From NCBI RefSeq assembly GCF_000428525.1, contig NZ_AUAC01000003.1, positions 434,001 to 498,000 on the forward strand: a stretch of DNA of 64,000 nucleotides, in the 5' to 3' direction. A program made the translations under genes and the position numbers. Source of the DNA: Hellea balneolensis DSM 19091. Its GTDB lineage: Bacteria > Pseudomonadota > Alphaproteobacteria > Caulobacterales > Maricaulaceae. The notes below the pieces were generated by a model. That model made no database searches. It was not told where the DNA came from and worked only from the letters and a program-made list of their open reading frames with translations. This document shows, one piece after another, positions 47,418-56,793 of this stretch (position 1 is its first letter; the number at the start of each line of letters is the position of its first letter).

Positions 47418-48335
47418 ATGAGCACAGTAGAATTTAAAGACCGCGTTGCCATCGTGACAGGTGCGGGTGGCGGTTTGGGACGTTCCCATGCTTTGGCATT
47501 GGCCGCGCGCGGCGTGAAAGTCGTTGTTAATGACCTTGGCGGGTCTGTCGACGGCACAGGCGGCGGATCAACCATGGCCGAAAACGTCGTGGCTGAAATC
47601 ATTGCGGCGGGCGGCGAAGCCATTGCTAATGGCGCGAATGTCACGAAGGAAGATGAAGTCCAAGCCATGGTCGATGAAGCAATCGCCAAATGGGGTCACA
47701 TCGATATCCTCGTCAATAATGCGGGTATCTTGCGCGATAAGTCTTTTTCTAAAATGACTCTCGCGGATTGGGATCTTGTCGTGGCGGTTCACCTGCGCGG
47801 CTCTGCAACTTGTACCAAAGCCGTCTGGAACCACATGAAAGAGCGCGGCTATGGCCGTATCGTTATGACGACGTCCAGCTCAGGCATGTATGGTAATTTT
47901 GGTCAGACAAATTACGGCGCGGCGAAAGCGGGTCTTTCTGGCTTTATGCGTACGCTGTGCCTCGAAGGCGCGAAATATGATATCCGCATTAATACGCTTT
48001 CACCCACAGCGCGCAGCCGTATGACAGAGAACTTGATGCCCGAAGATATTCTGGAAAAGCTAACTGTAGAGTCTGTTTCTGCGGGTCTAGTTTACCTCGT
48101 ATGCGACGACGCGCCCAACCGTATGATTTTATGTGCGGGGGCTGGCGGCTATTCGGAAACCAAGGTTGTTGAAACACAAGGTATCAATCTCGCCGAAGGC
48201 GACCAAACACCCGAAAATGTCGCCAAATTCATTGACCAAATCCGCTCTATGGAGGGGGCCGAAGAATTCACAAATGGCGGCCAGCAAGGCACGAAATTCC
48301 TCACGCGGATACAGAAGGGTGAATTTATGGTGTAG
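47418..48335 (+). CDS. SDR family 3-hydroxyacyl-CoA dehydrogenase-like protein
   Basis: 305 residues. TGAGGGLGRSHALALAARG for NAD(P), VNDLGGSVDGTG, NNAGILRDKSF and the YGAAK catalytic pair near residue 165 match the dehydrogenase part of peroxisomal multifunctional enzyme 2-like SDRs, which oxidise (3R)-hydroxyacyl-CoA. The order thiolase then SDR supports beta-oxidation of an acyl or sterol substrate. AAAAGAAC precedes the ATG. Confidence 0.88.
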   Translation: MSTVEFKDRVAIVTGAGGGLGRSHALALAARGVKVVVNDLGGSVDGTGGGSTMAENVVAEIIAAGGEAIANGANVTKEDEVQAMVDEAIAKWGHIDILVNNAGILRDKSFSKMTLADWDLVVAVHLRGSATCTKAVWNHMKERGYGRIVMTTSSSGMYGNFGQTNYGAAKAGLSGFMRTLCLEGAKYDIRINTLSPTARSRMTENLMPEDILEKLTVESVSAGLVYLVCDDAPNRMILCAGAGGYSETKVVETQGINLAEGDQTPENVAKFIDQIRSMEGAEEFTNGGQQGTKFLTRIQKGEFMV

Positions 48336-48352
48336 GGGCAATGCTCCTATCT

Positions 48353-48502
48353 CCTCATCACAAGACTTGTTCTTGTTACCCATCTCCTACTGTTCCCGCA
48401 GAGTTGGTAAGGTTATAAGTCTTGGCTTATTCAAATTCCTCTAATACCTCACTAAACCTCAACTTTGGGTGATGGGTTGCAAGAACAAGTCTTGCAATGA
48501 GG
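48353..48502. repeat. 150-bp element with 32-bp terminal inverted repeats
   Basis: Left arm 48353-48384 and right arm 48471-48502 match in 28 of 32 positions, both containing CAAGACTTGTTCTTG or its complement. Each arm can also fold on itself (CAAGA...TCTTG). It fills the space between the convergent SDR and aminopeptidase genes and contains no ORF. A MITE-like element or a paired terminator would fit. Confidence 0.6.
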
Positions 48503-48524
48503 AAAGATTAAACAGCCTGCTTGA

Positions 48525-50354
48525 CTAGAGAGGTTCACAAGCCTCTTCCAGCCAAGACTTAACCTTACCCTCAACTTGACCACCAATCTTCGCCCAAACA
48601 TCAGCGTGATAATTATCGATGTAAGCACGTTCGGTTGGGCTCAATAATTTCACCTCAATCAAATCCTTATGTAGCGGCGCGAGTGTTAAATTCGCAAAGC
48701 CGAGCATCTTGCGCTCCCCGCCGTGTATAGCGGCTGGCTCTTTGACATATTGAAGGTTCTCAATCCGAATGCCGTAGCCGTCGGTTTTGTAATAGCCAGG
48801 CTCGTTGGACACAATCATGCCCGGCTTCAGCGCGACCTTATTTGGCATTTTGCTGATACGCTGCGGGCCTTCATGTACGCCGAGATAAACGCCAACGCCG
48901 TGGCCAGTGCCGTGATCATAATCAAGGCCGTGCTGCCAAAGCGCGTGGCGGGCAAGGACGTCGAGATTGCTGCCTGTTGTGCCTTCGGGGAAGCGCACCG
49001 TCGCGAGGGCGATGTGGCCTTTTAAGACGAGGGTAAAACGCTCGCGCATTTCGGCATCGGGCGTTCCGATGGGCACAGTCCGCGTTACATCCGTTGTGCC
49101 GTCCTGATATTGTGCGCCGCTATCAATCAAGAAGAGCGAACCTTTAGCGAGTTTCTTGGTTGTCGCTTTACTAACGCGGTAATGGACAATCGCGCCGTTA
49201 GAGCCTGCCCCTGAAATACTCTCAAAACTTAGGTCTTTGAGCTGTCCGGTTTCATGGCGGAAATGCTCAAGCTGCCCAGCGGCCTCTATTTCGTCCATCT
49301 TTCCGGATTGGGCCTCTGTATCGAGCCAGTGCAGAAATTTGATAAGCGGCACAGCATCACGATTATGTGCCTCTGTCGTGCCCGCAATTTCTGCGTTGTT
49401 TTTACAGGCCTTGGGCAGGGCAACAGGATCTTGGGCTTTTATGATCTTTGCGCCCGCCTTTTTCAAAGCTTCGAAATAAAATGCTGAACTGACAGAAGGA
49501 TCAGCAATAACGGAGTGGTCTTTAAGTTCTGTAATAGCAGCCGATATATCCTCCTCAGAACGTATGGCAACATCATTACCAAGGTGGCTGCGAAGCTCAT
49601 CGGTGAGCTTTTCAGGCTTCACAAAGAGATCAACTTGACCGTCCGCTTTCACGATAACTGTTGAGAGCGGCAGGGGCGTGCACATAACGTCACCCCCGCG
49701 AATATTGAGCAGCCATGCGATAGACGCGGGAGAGGTAATGAGTGCCGCATCCGCATTTTGCTGTTTCAGCGCTTTGCCGATACGCGCACGTTTGTCGCTA
49801 TGGCTTTCTCCGGCAAGTTCCAAGGGCTGTACGGTAATCTTGGCGGTCGGTGCGGCTGGGCGATCTGTCCATGCCTCATCAATGGGGTTTGTGCTTAAGG
49901 CTTTTAAGGTTGCCCCGCTAAGCGCCACTGATTTTTTAAAGCTATCCAAAGCCGCGGGGCTATGTAGGCGTGGATCATACCCTATGATTTGTCCCTTTTG
50001 AGTATTTTTGCGAAGCCATGACGCGACGCCGCCCGCTTCCAATTTTTCATAGGTGAAGAGTACATTATCCACCTGCGCGCCGACTTGTAATGTATAGCGG
50101 CCATCAACAAACATGGCGGCCTTATCTGTCATCACAATAGCGGCCCCCGCAGAGCCCGTAAAACCGCTTACCCACATTAGACGCTCATTGCAGTCTGGCA
50201 GATATTCGTTTTGATATTCATCTTCATGCGGAACCAAAAAGCCATCTAAGCCTTGGGCTTTAAGCGCCTTGCGGAGCTTGGGAAGGTTTCTTCGTCCATA
50301 TTCAGGTCCGCCTTGGACCTCAAAATTTTGTATCATGTCAAAGTCTTGGCGCAT
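48525..50354 (-). CDS. Aminopeptidase P family Xaa-Pro aminopeptidase
   Basis: 609 residues. Two creatinase-like N-terminal domains precede the M24 catalytic domain, the long form seen in eukaryote-like and many alphaproteobacterial APPs. Metal ligands are visible: Asp in LIDSGAQYQDG and TTDVTRT, His in GTGHGVGVYLGVHEGP, Glu in VSNEPGYY and in IRIENL. It removes N-terminal residues before proline. AAGGA lies 7 bases ahead of the ATG. Confidence 0.94.
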   Translation of the reverse strand: MRQDFDMIQNFEVQGGPEYGRRNLPKLRKALKAQGLDGFLVPHEDEYQNEYLPDCNERLMWVSGFTGSAGAAIVMTDKAAMFVDGRYTLQVGAQVDNVLFTYEKLEAGGVASWLRKNTQKGQIIGYDPRLHSPAALDSFKKSVALSGATLKALSTNPIDEAWTDRPAAPTAKITVQPLELAGESHSDKRARIGKALKQQNADAALITSPASIAWLLNIRGGDVMCTPLPLSTVIVKADGQVDLFVKPEKLTDELRSHLGNDVAIRSEEDISAAITELKDHSVIADPSVSSAFYFEALKKAGAKIIKAQDPVALPKACKNNAEIAGTTEAHNRDAVPLIKFLHWLDTEAQSGKMDEIEAAGQLEHFRHETGQLKDLSFESISGAGSNGAIVHYRVSKATTKKLAKGSLFLIDSGAQYQDGTTDVTRTVPIGTPDAEMRERFTLVLKGHIALATVRFPEGTTGSNLDVLARHALWQHGLDYDHGTGHGVGVYLGVHEGPQRISKMPNKVALKPGMIVSNEPGYYKTDGYGIRIENLQYVKEPAAIHGGERKMLGFANLTLAPLHKDLIEVKLLSPTERAYIDNYHADVWAKIGGQVEGKVKSWLEEACEPL

Positions 50355-50483
50355 GTCGTGTCCTTATATCTTTAGGCCTTTGTAATGGCGGTCACAGAAA
50401 ATCTCCAGAGCTGACTTATAAATGAGAGAAAAATCTGCTATAAGAGCAGATGGGGAGGGGTAAACCTTAACAGAGAGAATGAC

Positions 50484-50660
50484 ATGGCGCAGAAATTCTT
50501 CGGAACAATTTTTAGATATCAGAAAAATAATATTTCAGGGCGAAAGCTCAAAATAAATAACTTCACTCCCATCAAACCCGCAGAAGACATAGCTGATTTT
50601 GAATATCCTGCTGAGTCTAGCTTCTACAAAAAGACACATAAAACGATTGAGAATGGTTAA
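50484..50660 (+). CDS. Small hypothetical protein, 58 residues
   Basis: MAQKFFGTIFRYQKNN to HKTIENG, ending TAA at 50660. A GAGAGA stretch lies before the ATG. The product is basic and aromatic at the start and has no membrane segment. No family is recognised. It and the next small gene lie in the roughly 700-base space between two minus-strand genes, so coding is likely but not proven. Confidence 0.45.
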   Translation: MAQKFFGTIFRYQKNNISGRKLKINNFTPIKPAEDIADFEYPAESSFYKKTHKTIENG

Positions 50661-50789
50661 GGAAATATGACATTCTATGCATTTATGCATAGCTCTATCG
50701 GCCCTCTTGGGCGTAGAAATTAACCTTTAATATCTCCAAATAGGCTCCAAGAAAGAAAGCGGAATTTGCCGCAAAATTTGGAGCTGAAA

Positions 50790-50948
50790 ATGACTACGCA
50801 ATTTAACGGAACAGAGTTCACAACCGTCGAAACACGGACATTCCGTCCAACGTTTGAAGGTGCACAGGCTCGCCGTGAGCAAGCTACGATGAACCTTATC
50901 GGTCGTCGCAATGCACGCCGTGACCGCCGCGCCAACCGCGCAATTTAG
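50790..50948 (+). CDS. Small arginine-rich protein, 52 residues
   Basis: Starts MTTQFNGTEFTTVETRTF and ends with IGRRNARRDRRANRAI, 11 Arg in 52 residues. TTGGAG lies 5 bases before the ATG, a better signal than for the longer in-frame start at 50766. The basic tail suggests nucleic-acid binding. It is followed by a short hairpin and then by a strong plus-strand terminator at 51100-51130. Confidence 0.55.
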   Translation: MTTQFNGTEFTTVETRTFRPTFEGAQARREQATMNLIGRRNARRDRRANRAI

Positions 50949-50978
50949 TAAGTTTGAATTGATTTAGACGTCTCAAAA

Positions 50979-51002
50979 AACGACATAGTTAGGTCGTTCT
51001 TT
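50979..51002 (+). terminator. Weak hairpin after the arginine-rich small gene
   Basis: AACGAC and GTCGTT form a 6-bp stem with an 8-base loop, followed by CTTTTG. It is a weak terminator at most. The stronger one is at 51100. Confidence 0.35.
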
Positions 51003-51057
51003 TGAACCGCTAAATATAAATTTAAACGAGCGGCGCGAAGCGCGGACAAAGGACAGT

Positions 51058-51930
51058 TTAAGGCTTCTGGCCAAGTAAACTCGTCCATCCTGATAGAGAG
51101 GGCTGAGGTGAAACCTCCAGCCCTTTTTTTGTGAATGCGTCTGAAACCATCTCTGCTTGCTCGTTGAGGATACCAGAGAGGATAACTTTTCCGTCCGGCG
51201 CAAGTGCGTGTGCAATATCAGGCGCTAATCCCATGAGGGGCTTTGCGAGAATATTTGCAAATATCAAATCAAAGCGTTGGCCCTTTAGCTCTGGGCTGTC
51301 AAAACCATCAGCTTGGTAGCTTTTAACAAATTCGCTGACATTATTTGCAAGAGCATTTTGAAGCGTTACGTCAACGGCGTCTTGGTCAATATCGGTTGCT
51401 AAGATGTCTTGTTGTAAAGCTTTGGCCGCCGCGATAGCTAAAACGCCCGCACCGCAGCCTAAATCTAAAACGCGTTTCGGTTTAAAGCCGCTTTCGAGTA
51501 ATTTATCAAAAATCAGCAAGCAGCCTTTTGTTGTGCCGTGATGCCCTGTGCCAAAAGCTAGCCCAGCATTGATTTCAATGGGGAAGGGGACGTTTGAAGG
51601 GATATTATCCGCATCATGTGTCCCGTAAAGCCAGAACCGCCCCGCTTTTACAGGGGGCAATCCAGCTTGGCTTTTGCTAATCCAGTCTTCATCCGGTAGC
51701 TGTGTTATAAAGCTCTCCATATCAGAGGGGAATTTCAATCCGTCAAGGCAAGCTTCTGCTTGAGCCTGCGTTTCAAACAACGCTTGCACATGCATCGTCT
51801 CCGGGCCGTCTTCAAATAGTGAGACCGCGAGGGCCTCCATACCCGTCTCAAATCCAAGTTGATCAGAGACGGCAAAGGCGTCAACTTTACTGCCGCGGAT
51901 GAAAAGCGCAAATGGGGGGTGGTCTATCAT
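51058..51930 (-). CDS. prmA: Ribosomal protein L11 methyltransferase
   Basis: 290 residues from ATG 51930 (AGGA four bases upstream, TGATG coupling with the previous gene). An ATG at 51957 would add nine residues. SAM motif LDLGCGAGVLAIAAAK near residue 160 and FANILAKPL near 230 (N-I-L-A catalytic motif) are characteristic. It methylates L11 in the cytoplasm. Its last 60 bases contain a terminator on the opposite strand. Confidence 0.92.
   Translation of the reverse strand: MIDHPPFALFIRGSKVDAFAVSDQLGFETGMEALAVSLFEDGPETMHVQALFETQAQAEACLDGLKFPSDMESFITQLPDEDWISKSQAGLPPVKAGRFWLYGTHDADNIPSNVPFPIEINAGLAFGTGHHGTTKGCLLIFDKLLESGFKPKRVLDLGCGAGVLAIAAAKALQQDILATDIDQDAVDVTLQNALANNVSEFVKSYQADGFDSPELKGQRFDLIFANILAKPLMGLAPDIAHALAPDGKVILSGILNEQAEMVSDAFTKKGLEVSPQPSLSGWTSLLGQKP
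51100..51130 (+). terminator. Strong terminator on the plus strand inside the prmA 3' end
   Basis: GGGCTGAGGT and ACCTCCAGCCC pair around GAA (one bulged C), followed by seven T. It would end transcription of the small plus-strand genes, although it sits within the coding end of prmA on the other strand. Confidence 0.7.
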
Positions 51931-53297
51931 CAATCCTGCATTTCTGTGGCGAGGCACTCTTTGTCGTTAAGTTGGCCGTCTACAGCGCCGCAAAGAAGAT
52001 AAAGCATAAGCTCTTTCTCTCCTGCATGGCCGCTATGAGCGTCTTTGGGATCTACAAAACCGCCTAACATAGGAACGATTTTATCCGCAAATTCCAGCCG
52101 CATATCGATCATTTCAAAGCCTATATCTTCGGTGATTTTTTGCCTTATATTTGCATCTAGATAATCCATATTGTTTTGCTGTGGCCTGATGGTGCGCTTC
52201 CACAGCTGTTCATAAAAGGGAACGAGTTCATAGCTGAGAAAATCATTCAGCTCTGACATGGCGACAATTTTGGGCCGGTTAGCTGGCTTTATTCTCGCGA
52301 TAGGCTCGCCAGCCTCAGAGCTGAGCGTACTAAGTGATAGTAGTGCGATTTGATTGGCCAGCATATAAGTCTCGCTGCCGCGTATCATGTCGTCATGTAC
52401 TGTCTCGATCCCGTCAGAAAGCGCATCTTGCATAACATCAAAGGTAATCTTACTGCCGAGGCTCTCTGTAACGAAAGCAAATTGGTTGGTGTCCAAATTC
52501 GCAAAATTAGCTCTGCTGCAAATGCTGTTATAGCTGACGTTCTTGCCTTGGCTTTCAAAGCTTTTCCCAGCAGCATCTAGGGCCGCGCTGCACATAGCGC
52601 CGCGAATAGCTTTTCGGATTTCTTCTCCGGCAGGACCTAAATACATGACGGCATCGCTAAAACCGTAATTAACCAGATCATCTTTGAGGATGCCATTATA
52701 TTTGCGGCGCAATCCCGCAATATCCTGGGAGGCACCGCGATTGTCATCTTGCCCGACATGGGCAAATTGAATGTTATCCCAAAAAATATTGTCCCAAAAA
52801 ACACGGTAGAGCACAAATTCAAGATTATCATCGATATCCAGAGTTTGTTTGTCCATACAGACAAGTTCATCAAGCCTAAGCTTTGATCCTGGAAGGGAGG
52901 TTTCAAAAAATGTGGGTTGGTCGCCTTTAACATAAATATGCGGTGTTGGTGTTCCGGTATCATAATAAGGCGCTTCTCCGCATAAGGTTGTAATTAAACC
53001 ATCGGACTCGTCCAAATTATAAGCCGCCGCAATACCGCCCAAAAAGTCTTCTGCAAGCTGTCCTTTAGTGCGGTCCTCCGTCCAGCCAATGCCGTGAAGA
53101 TAGATAATATTAACGCGGTTTTTCAGCTTTCCGGGAATAGGGTCGGCCAAATATTCAAGGCCTTTAAAGCTTCCATCATTACCGTCTTCGGACGCCAAAG
53201 AATTTATATGATGCACCTTTAAAGGCACCTTACCGGATGTGACACAGCCTGTTAGCCACATCGCGGCCCACCCTAATATGAATAAACGCCACATCAC
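51930..53297 (-). CDS. Lipoprotein with alpha/beta-hydrolase-like core
   Basis: 455 residues. Lipobox LTGC near residue 18. NIIYLHGIGWTED near 64 and FVTESLGSKITFDV near 273 (nucleophile-elbow-like S in ESLGS) indicate a hydrolase fold, but the catalytic Asp and His cannot be placed. The segment FWDNI occurs twice in a row near residue 169, from a short 15-base duplication. Function unknown. It sits between uvrD and prmA with overlaps at both ends. Confidence 0.6.
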   Translation of the reverse strand: MMWRLFILGWAAMWLTGCVTSGKVPLKVHHINSLASEDGNDGSFKGLEYLADPIPGKLKNRVNIIYLHGIGWTEDRTKGQLAEDFLGGIAAAYNLDESDGLITTLCGEAPYYDTGTPTPHIYVKGDQPTFFETSLPGSKLRLDELVCMDKQTLDIDDNLEFVLYRVFWDNIFWDNIQFAHVGQDDNRGASQDIAGLRRKYNGILKDDLVNYGFSDAVMYLGPAGEEIRKAIRGAMCSAALDAAGKSFESQGKNVSYNSICSRANFANLDTNQFAFVTESLGSKITFDVMQDALSDGIETVHDDMIRGSETYMLANQIALLSLSTLSSEAGEPIARIKPANRPKIVAMSELNDFLSYELVPFYEQLWKRTIRPQQNNMDYLDANIRQKITEDIGFEMIDMRLEFADKIVPMLGGFVDPKDAHSGHAGEKELMLYLLCGAVDGQLNDKECLATEMQD

Positions 53298-55645
53298 GTT
53301 CGCTCCACAAAACCGTCTAACACTTTTTTCTCGCCTGCCTTCTCAAAAGCAACTGTTAGCTTCGTTCCGTCAGCCGCTGTAATTGTGCCATAGCCGAATT
53401 TTTGATGAAAGATACGCTCGCCTATAGCATAATTTGACGCTTTGCCTTTGGCGGGGCGCTTTACGGCATGGCCTTCTATATCTTTGGGAGCGCGGCCAAA
53501 GTTCTTGCCGCTATTAGCCTTATAACGTTGCCAGCCGGGAGAGTTGTAATTGCTTCGGGCTGACTCAAATGTTTCGGCAAAGCGCTCGCCCAACTCGCCT
53601 GCAATTTTATTGCTGTCATAATAACCTGTCTCAGACCCGGCTTCGACGTGATGAGGCGGAAGCTCGTCAATAAATCTTGAGGGCAGGGAAGATTGCCAAG
53701 ACCCGTAAACCTGACGGTTGGCGGCGAAATAGATCTTGGCCTGTTCACGGGCGCGGGTAATGCCGACATAGGCGAGGCGGCGTTCCTCTTCGAGTCCAGC
53801 CATGCCCGACTCGTCCATCGACTTTTGGCTTGGGAACATGCCTTCTTCCCAGCCGGGCAGAAAGACAAGTGGGAATTCAAGCCCCTTTGCCGAGTGTAAT
53901 GTCATCAGGGAAATTCCATCTTCCTGTGGCCCACTCTCCACATCCATCACAAGGCTGACATGTTCCAGATACGCATCCAGCGTATCAAATTCGCTCATCG
54001 CTTGAATAAGCTCTTTAAGGTTTTCAAGGCGTCCCGTTGATTTGGCATCTTTATTTTCGCGCCACATTTGCGTGTAACCGGATTCGTCCAGAATGCGCTC
54101 TGTGATTTCGGTGTGCTTTAGCGTGACCGCTTCGCGCCGCCATCGATCAACATCCAGAATAAAGGCGCGCAGAGCTGTACGGGCTTTGCCGCGGATTTCA
54201 TCTGTCTTAGTAAGCTCGCGTGTGGCAGTTTCCAGGCTAACATTCATCGTGCGAGCAGCGGTTTGTAACTTCTGTACTGTGGTTGCGCCAATGCCGCGTT
54301 TGGGCACATTCACGATGCGTTCAAAAGCCAAGTCATCTGTATCTGATTTCAAGACCCTGACATAAGCGTGAGCATCGCGAATTTCTTGGCGCTCGAAGAA
54401 TCGCGGGCCCCCAATAACACGGTAGGGCAGACCCAGCTGTATAAAGCGTTCTTCAAAGCTGCGCATTTGGCGTGACGCGCGTACAAGGATGGCAACGTCA
54501 TTATATTTTCGGTTCTTATGCCGCCAGCTCTCAATTTCATCTGAAATGAGTCGGGCTTCTGCGGGGGCGTCCCAAACACCTGTGACGGTGACTTTATGCC
54601 CGCCTGCATCTTCGGTCCAAAGTGTCTTTCCGAGCCGCCCTTGGTTAGCTGCAATCAGGCCTGACGCCGCGCCAAGTATATGTTCCGTTGAGCGGTAATT
54701 GCGCTCCAGCTTAACCACTTTAGCGCCAGGAAAGTCTTTTTCAAAGCGCAAGATATTATCGACTTCTGCGCCGCGCCATCCGTAAATGGACTGATCATCA
54801 TCGCCTACAACACAAATATTATGAGACTCCTGCGCGAGTAGGCGCAGCCATAAATACTGGCAGACATTGGTGTCCTGATATTCGTCCACCAACATATATT
54901 TAAACTTGGCATGATAGCGTTTCAGGATATCGTCATTTTCCATAAAGAGGGTCAGATTATGCAAAAGCAAATCGCCGAAATCACAGGCATTGAGAACTTT
55001 CAAGCGGGCTTGATAAATCTCGTAGATTTTCTGCCCCTTACCATCTGCAAATTTAAAAGCTTCATTCGAGGTAATTTTATCAGGCGTCCAGCCTTTGTTT
55101 TTCCAACTGTCAATTAGGCCCGCCATATATCGTGCGGTCCAGCGTTTCTCATCAATATTTTCAGCTTTAATAACTTGCTTGAGCAATCGAATTTGATCGT
55201 CTGTATCCAGAATTGTAAAGCTGGATTTAAGTCCCACAAGTTCAGCATGGATACGCAAGATTTTCGCGGCGATAGAATGAAAAGTCCCGAGCCAAGGCAA
55301 CCCTTCAACCGCGTCTCCAATCAAATCACCAACGCGGTGACGCATTTCCCGCGCTGCCTTATTGGTAAATGTTACCGAAAGGATTTGCGACGGGAAAGCC
55401 ATGCGGTTTTGAAGAATATGCGCGAGGCGGCAAGTTAGCACCCGTGTCTTTCCGGTGCCAGCACCCGCTAAAACTAGGACAGGCCCTTCTGTGGTCATTA
55501 CGGCTTCGCGCTGTTCGGGGTTTAACCCGTCCAGATAATTGCCGCCTTGAACCTCGCGCACGGGCATGGCTTGCGCAGATAGTGTCGGAGCAGGGCGCGG
55601 AGGCACAGGCTGGAACGTATCTTTTTTAGAATCGGGTAGAGACAT
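53294..55645 (-). CDS. uvrD: UvrD/PcrA-type DNA helicase
   Basis: 783 residues. Superfamily 1 motifs: LAGAGTGKTRVL (Walker A) near residue 57, VDEYQDTN near 250, VVGDDDQSIYGWRGA near 278, LMTLHSAKGLEF near 600 and YVGITRAREQA near 650. The C-terminal GERIFHQKFGYGTI is the tudor-like tail of PcrA/UvrD. It unwinds DNA in excision and mismatch repair. ATGA overlap with the following lipoprotein gene. Confidence 0.95.
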   Translation of the reverse strand: MSLPDSKKDTFQPVPPRPAPTLSAQAMPVREVQGGNYLDGLNPEQREAVMTTEGPVLVLAGAGTGKTRVLTCRLAHILQNRMAFPSQILSVTFTNKAAREMRHRVGDLIGDAVEGLPWLGTFHSIAAKILRIHAELVGLKSSFTILDTDDQIRLLKQVIKAENIDEKRWTARYMAGLIDSWKNKGWTPDKITSNEAFKFADGKGQKIYEIYQARLKVLNACDFGDLLLHNLTLFMENDDILKRYHAKFKYMLVDEYQDTNVCQYLWLRLLAQESHNICVVGDDDQSIYGWRGAEVDNILRFEKDFPGAKVVKLERNYRSTEHILGAASGLIAANQGRLGKTLWTEDAGGHKVTVTGVWDAPAEARLISDEIESWRHKNRKYNDVAILVRASRQMRSFEERFIQLGLPYRVIGGPRFFERQEIRDAHAYVRVLKSDTDDLAFERIVNVPKRGIGATTVQKLQTAARTMNVSLETATRELTKTDEIRGKARTALRAFILDVDRWRREAVTLKHTEITERILDESGYTQMWRENKDAKSTGRLENLKELIQAMSEFDTLDAYLEHVSLVMDVESGPQEDGISLMTLHSAKGLEFPLVFLPGWEEGMFPSQKSMDESGMAGLEEERRLAYVGITRAREQAKIYFAANRQVYGSWQSSLPSRFIDELPPHHVEAGSETGYYDSNKIAGELGERFAETFESARSNYNSPGWQRYKANSGKNFGRAPKDIEGHAVKRPAKGKASNYAIGERIFHQKFGYGTITAADGTKLTVAFEKAGEKKVLDGFVERT

Positions 55646-55743
55646 GGTCAGAACATAAGGACAACATTGTGCTTTGGCTATGGGCGCTGTTAAAAAAGCG
55701 CAGGGAGTCTTAATTTCGCCCCGTATTTGTGCTAAGTATATAT

Positions 55744-55995
55744 ATGCGTATAATTTTACTGATCTCTATCTTCTTATTCGGGCTGTCTTTTACGGCGAAG
55801 GCTCAAAGCTCCGGGCCAAAAGAGACTAGTCCGAAATCTGAACGCCCTCCCGAGAAGACTGACGAAAAATCGCAAAAGGCAGACAGTCAAGATGAAGCCA
55901 ATGACACCATTGATATTGATGCTTTTTTCAAACGGGGCGAAGAGAATGCTCAAAAAGGTATGGGCTGCGAAATACCGCCTGAGCCTGTTGCTTAG
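55744..55995 (+). CDS. Small exported acidic/proline-rich protein
   Basis: 83 residues from ATG 55744, the first Met that gives a clean signal peptide (MRIILLISIFLFGLSFTAKAQ). The mature part is Lys/Glu/Pro-rich and disordered, ending in FFKRGEENAQKGMGCEIPPEP. No family recognised. An earlier in-frame start at 55729 is possible. It converges with the thioesterase gene 5 bases away. Confidence 0.5.
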   Translation: MRIILLISIFLFGLSFTAKAQSSGPKETSPKSERPPEKTDEKSQKADSQDEANDTIDIDAFFKRGEENAQKGMGCEIPPEPVA

Positions 55996-55999
55996 CGTA

Positions 56000-56446
56000 T
56001 CACACTGCCACGGATAGGTGAGTGAGATCACCTTGGGCTTTCGTGGCGATGGTCTCGGGGTCTTTTCCGGCATGATGTGAAAGACCATGACGTGTTGGTT
56101 TGCCCTGCGCATTTAACGCCACAAAAGTTACGGTTTCTATTTTTATGATATCGCGCTTGTTATGCATTGTGCGAACATGGCACCTCACAGACAGGTAAGT
56201 GCGTCCTATTTTGGCTGTCTCCACGCCGATTTCTAAAACTTCACCATTTGAAGCCGCAGAGATAAAGCTCATCTCGCTCATATATTTGGTAATGATGTGG
56301 GTGTGCTTCATTTGGCATGCGCAATATATACCGCATTCCTCGTCAATCCAACTGAGCAACCGCCCTCCAAAAAGAGCGCCGCGGCAGTTCAGGTCTTCGG
56401 GCTTTATAAGTTTTCTTGTGCGATATTTAAAAGGCATGACCTTCAT
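56000..56446 (-). CDS. Acyl-CoA thioesterase, YciA-like hotdog protein
   Basis: 148 residues. NCRGALFGGRLLSWIDEECGIYC holds the catalytic-type Asp of the hotdog fold, and VGIET-like VETAKIGRTYLSVRCHV follows, as in YciA. It hydrolyses acyl-CoA in the cytoplasm. A shorter start at MPFKYRT is possible. Confidence 0.85.
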   Translation of the reverse strand: MKVMPFKYRTRKLIKPEDLNCRGALFGGRLLSWIDEECGIYCACQMKHTHIITKYMSEMSFISAASNGEVLEIGVETAKIGRTYLSVRCHVRTMHNKRDIIKIETVTFVALNAQGKPTRHGLSHHAGKDPETIATKAQGDLTHLSVAV

Positions 56447-56568
56447 CCAAGTTGCAACAGATTAATTGCATGTTTTGAGCTTAAGACATGGATAAAAAAG
56501 CCGTGCCTCTGTTTGCTAGACAGGCTTTGCTCTGTTTTTGTGCAATTTTTATGACGTTTTGCTGAAAC

Positions 56569-56793
56569 TTACATGGCGTTTTGGGCTTGCAAACGCTTCA
56601 ATACCCAGACGCGTAAATAGGAGGCAAGGTTCTGCTGCGTCCGATTTTCTGTTCGCAGATCGTCTAAATCCTGAATGAAACGGGCAAAGGATTTACCGCT
56701 AACACTTACGGCGGAGTCGATAATAGCCCAGAATTCAGCCTCTAGAGCCAGAGATGTTCGATGACCATGAATGGAAAGAGAGCGCTTAATCAT
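56569..56793 (-). CDS. Ribbon-helix-helix domain protein
   Basis: 74 residues from ATG 56793, which overlaps the end of the DUF4169 gene. KRSLSIHGHRTSLALEAEFW is the RHH start of the alphaproteobacterial family that follows fumC and DUF4169. It is probably a small DNA-binding regulator. Target unknown. Confidence 0.82.
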   Translation of the reverse strand: MIKRSLSIHGHRTSLALEAEFWAIIDSAVSVSGKSFARFIQDLDDLRTENRTQQNLASYLRVWVLKRLQAQNAM

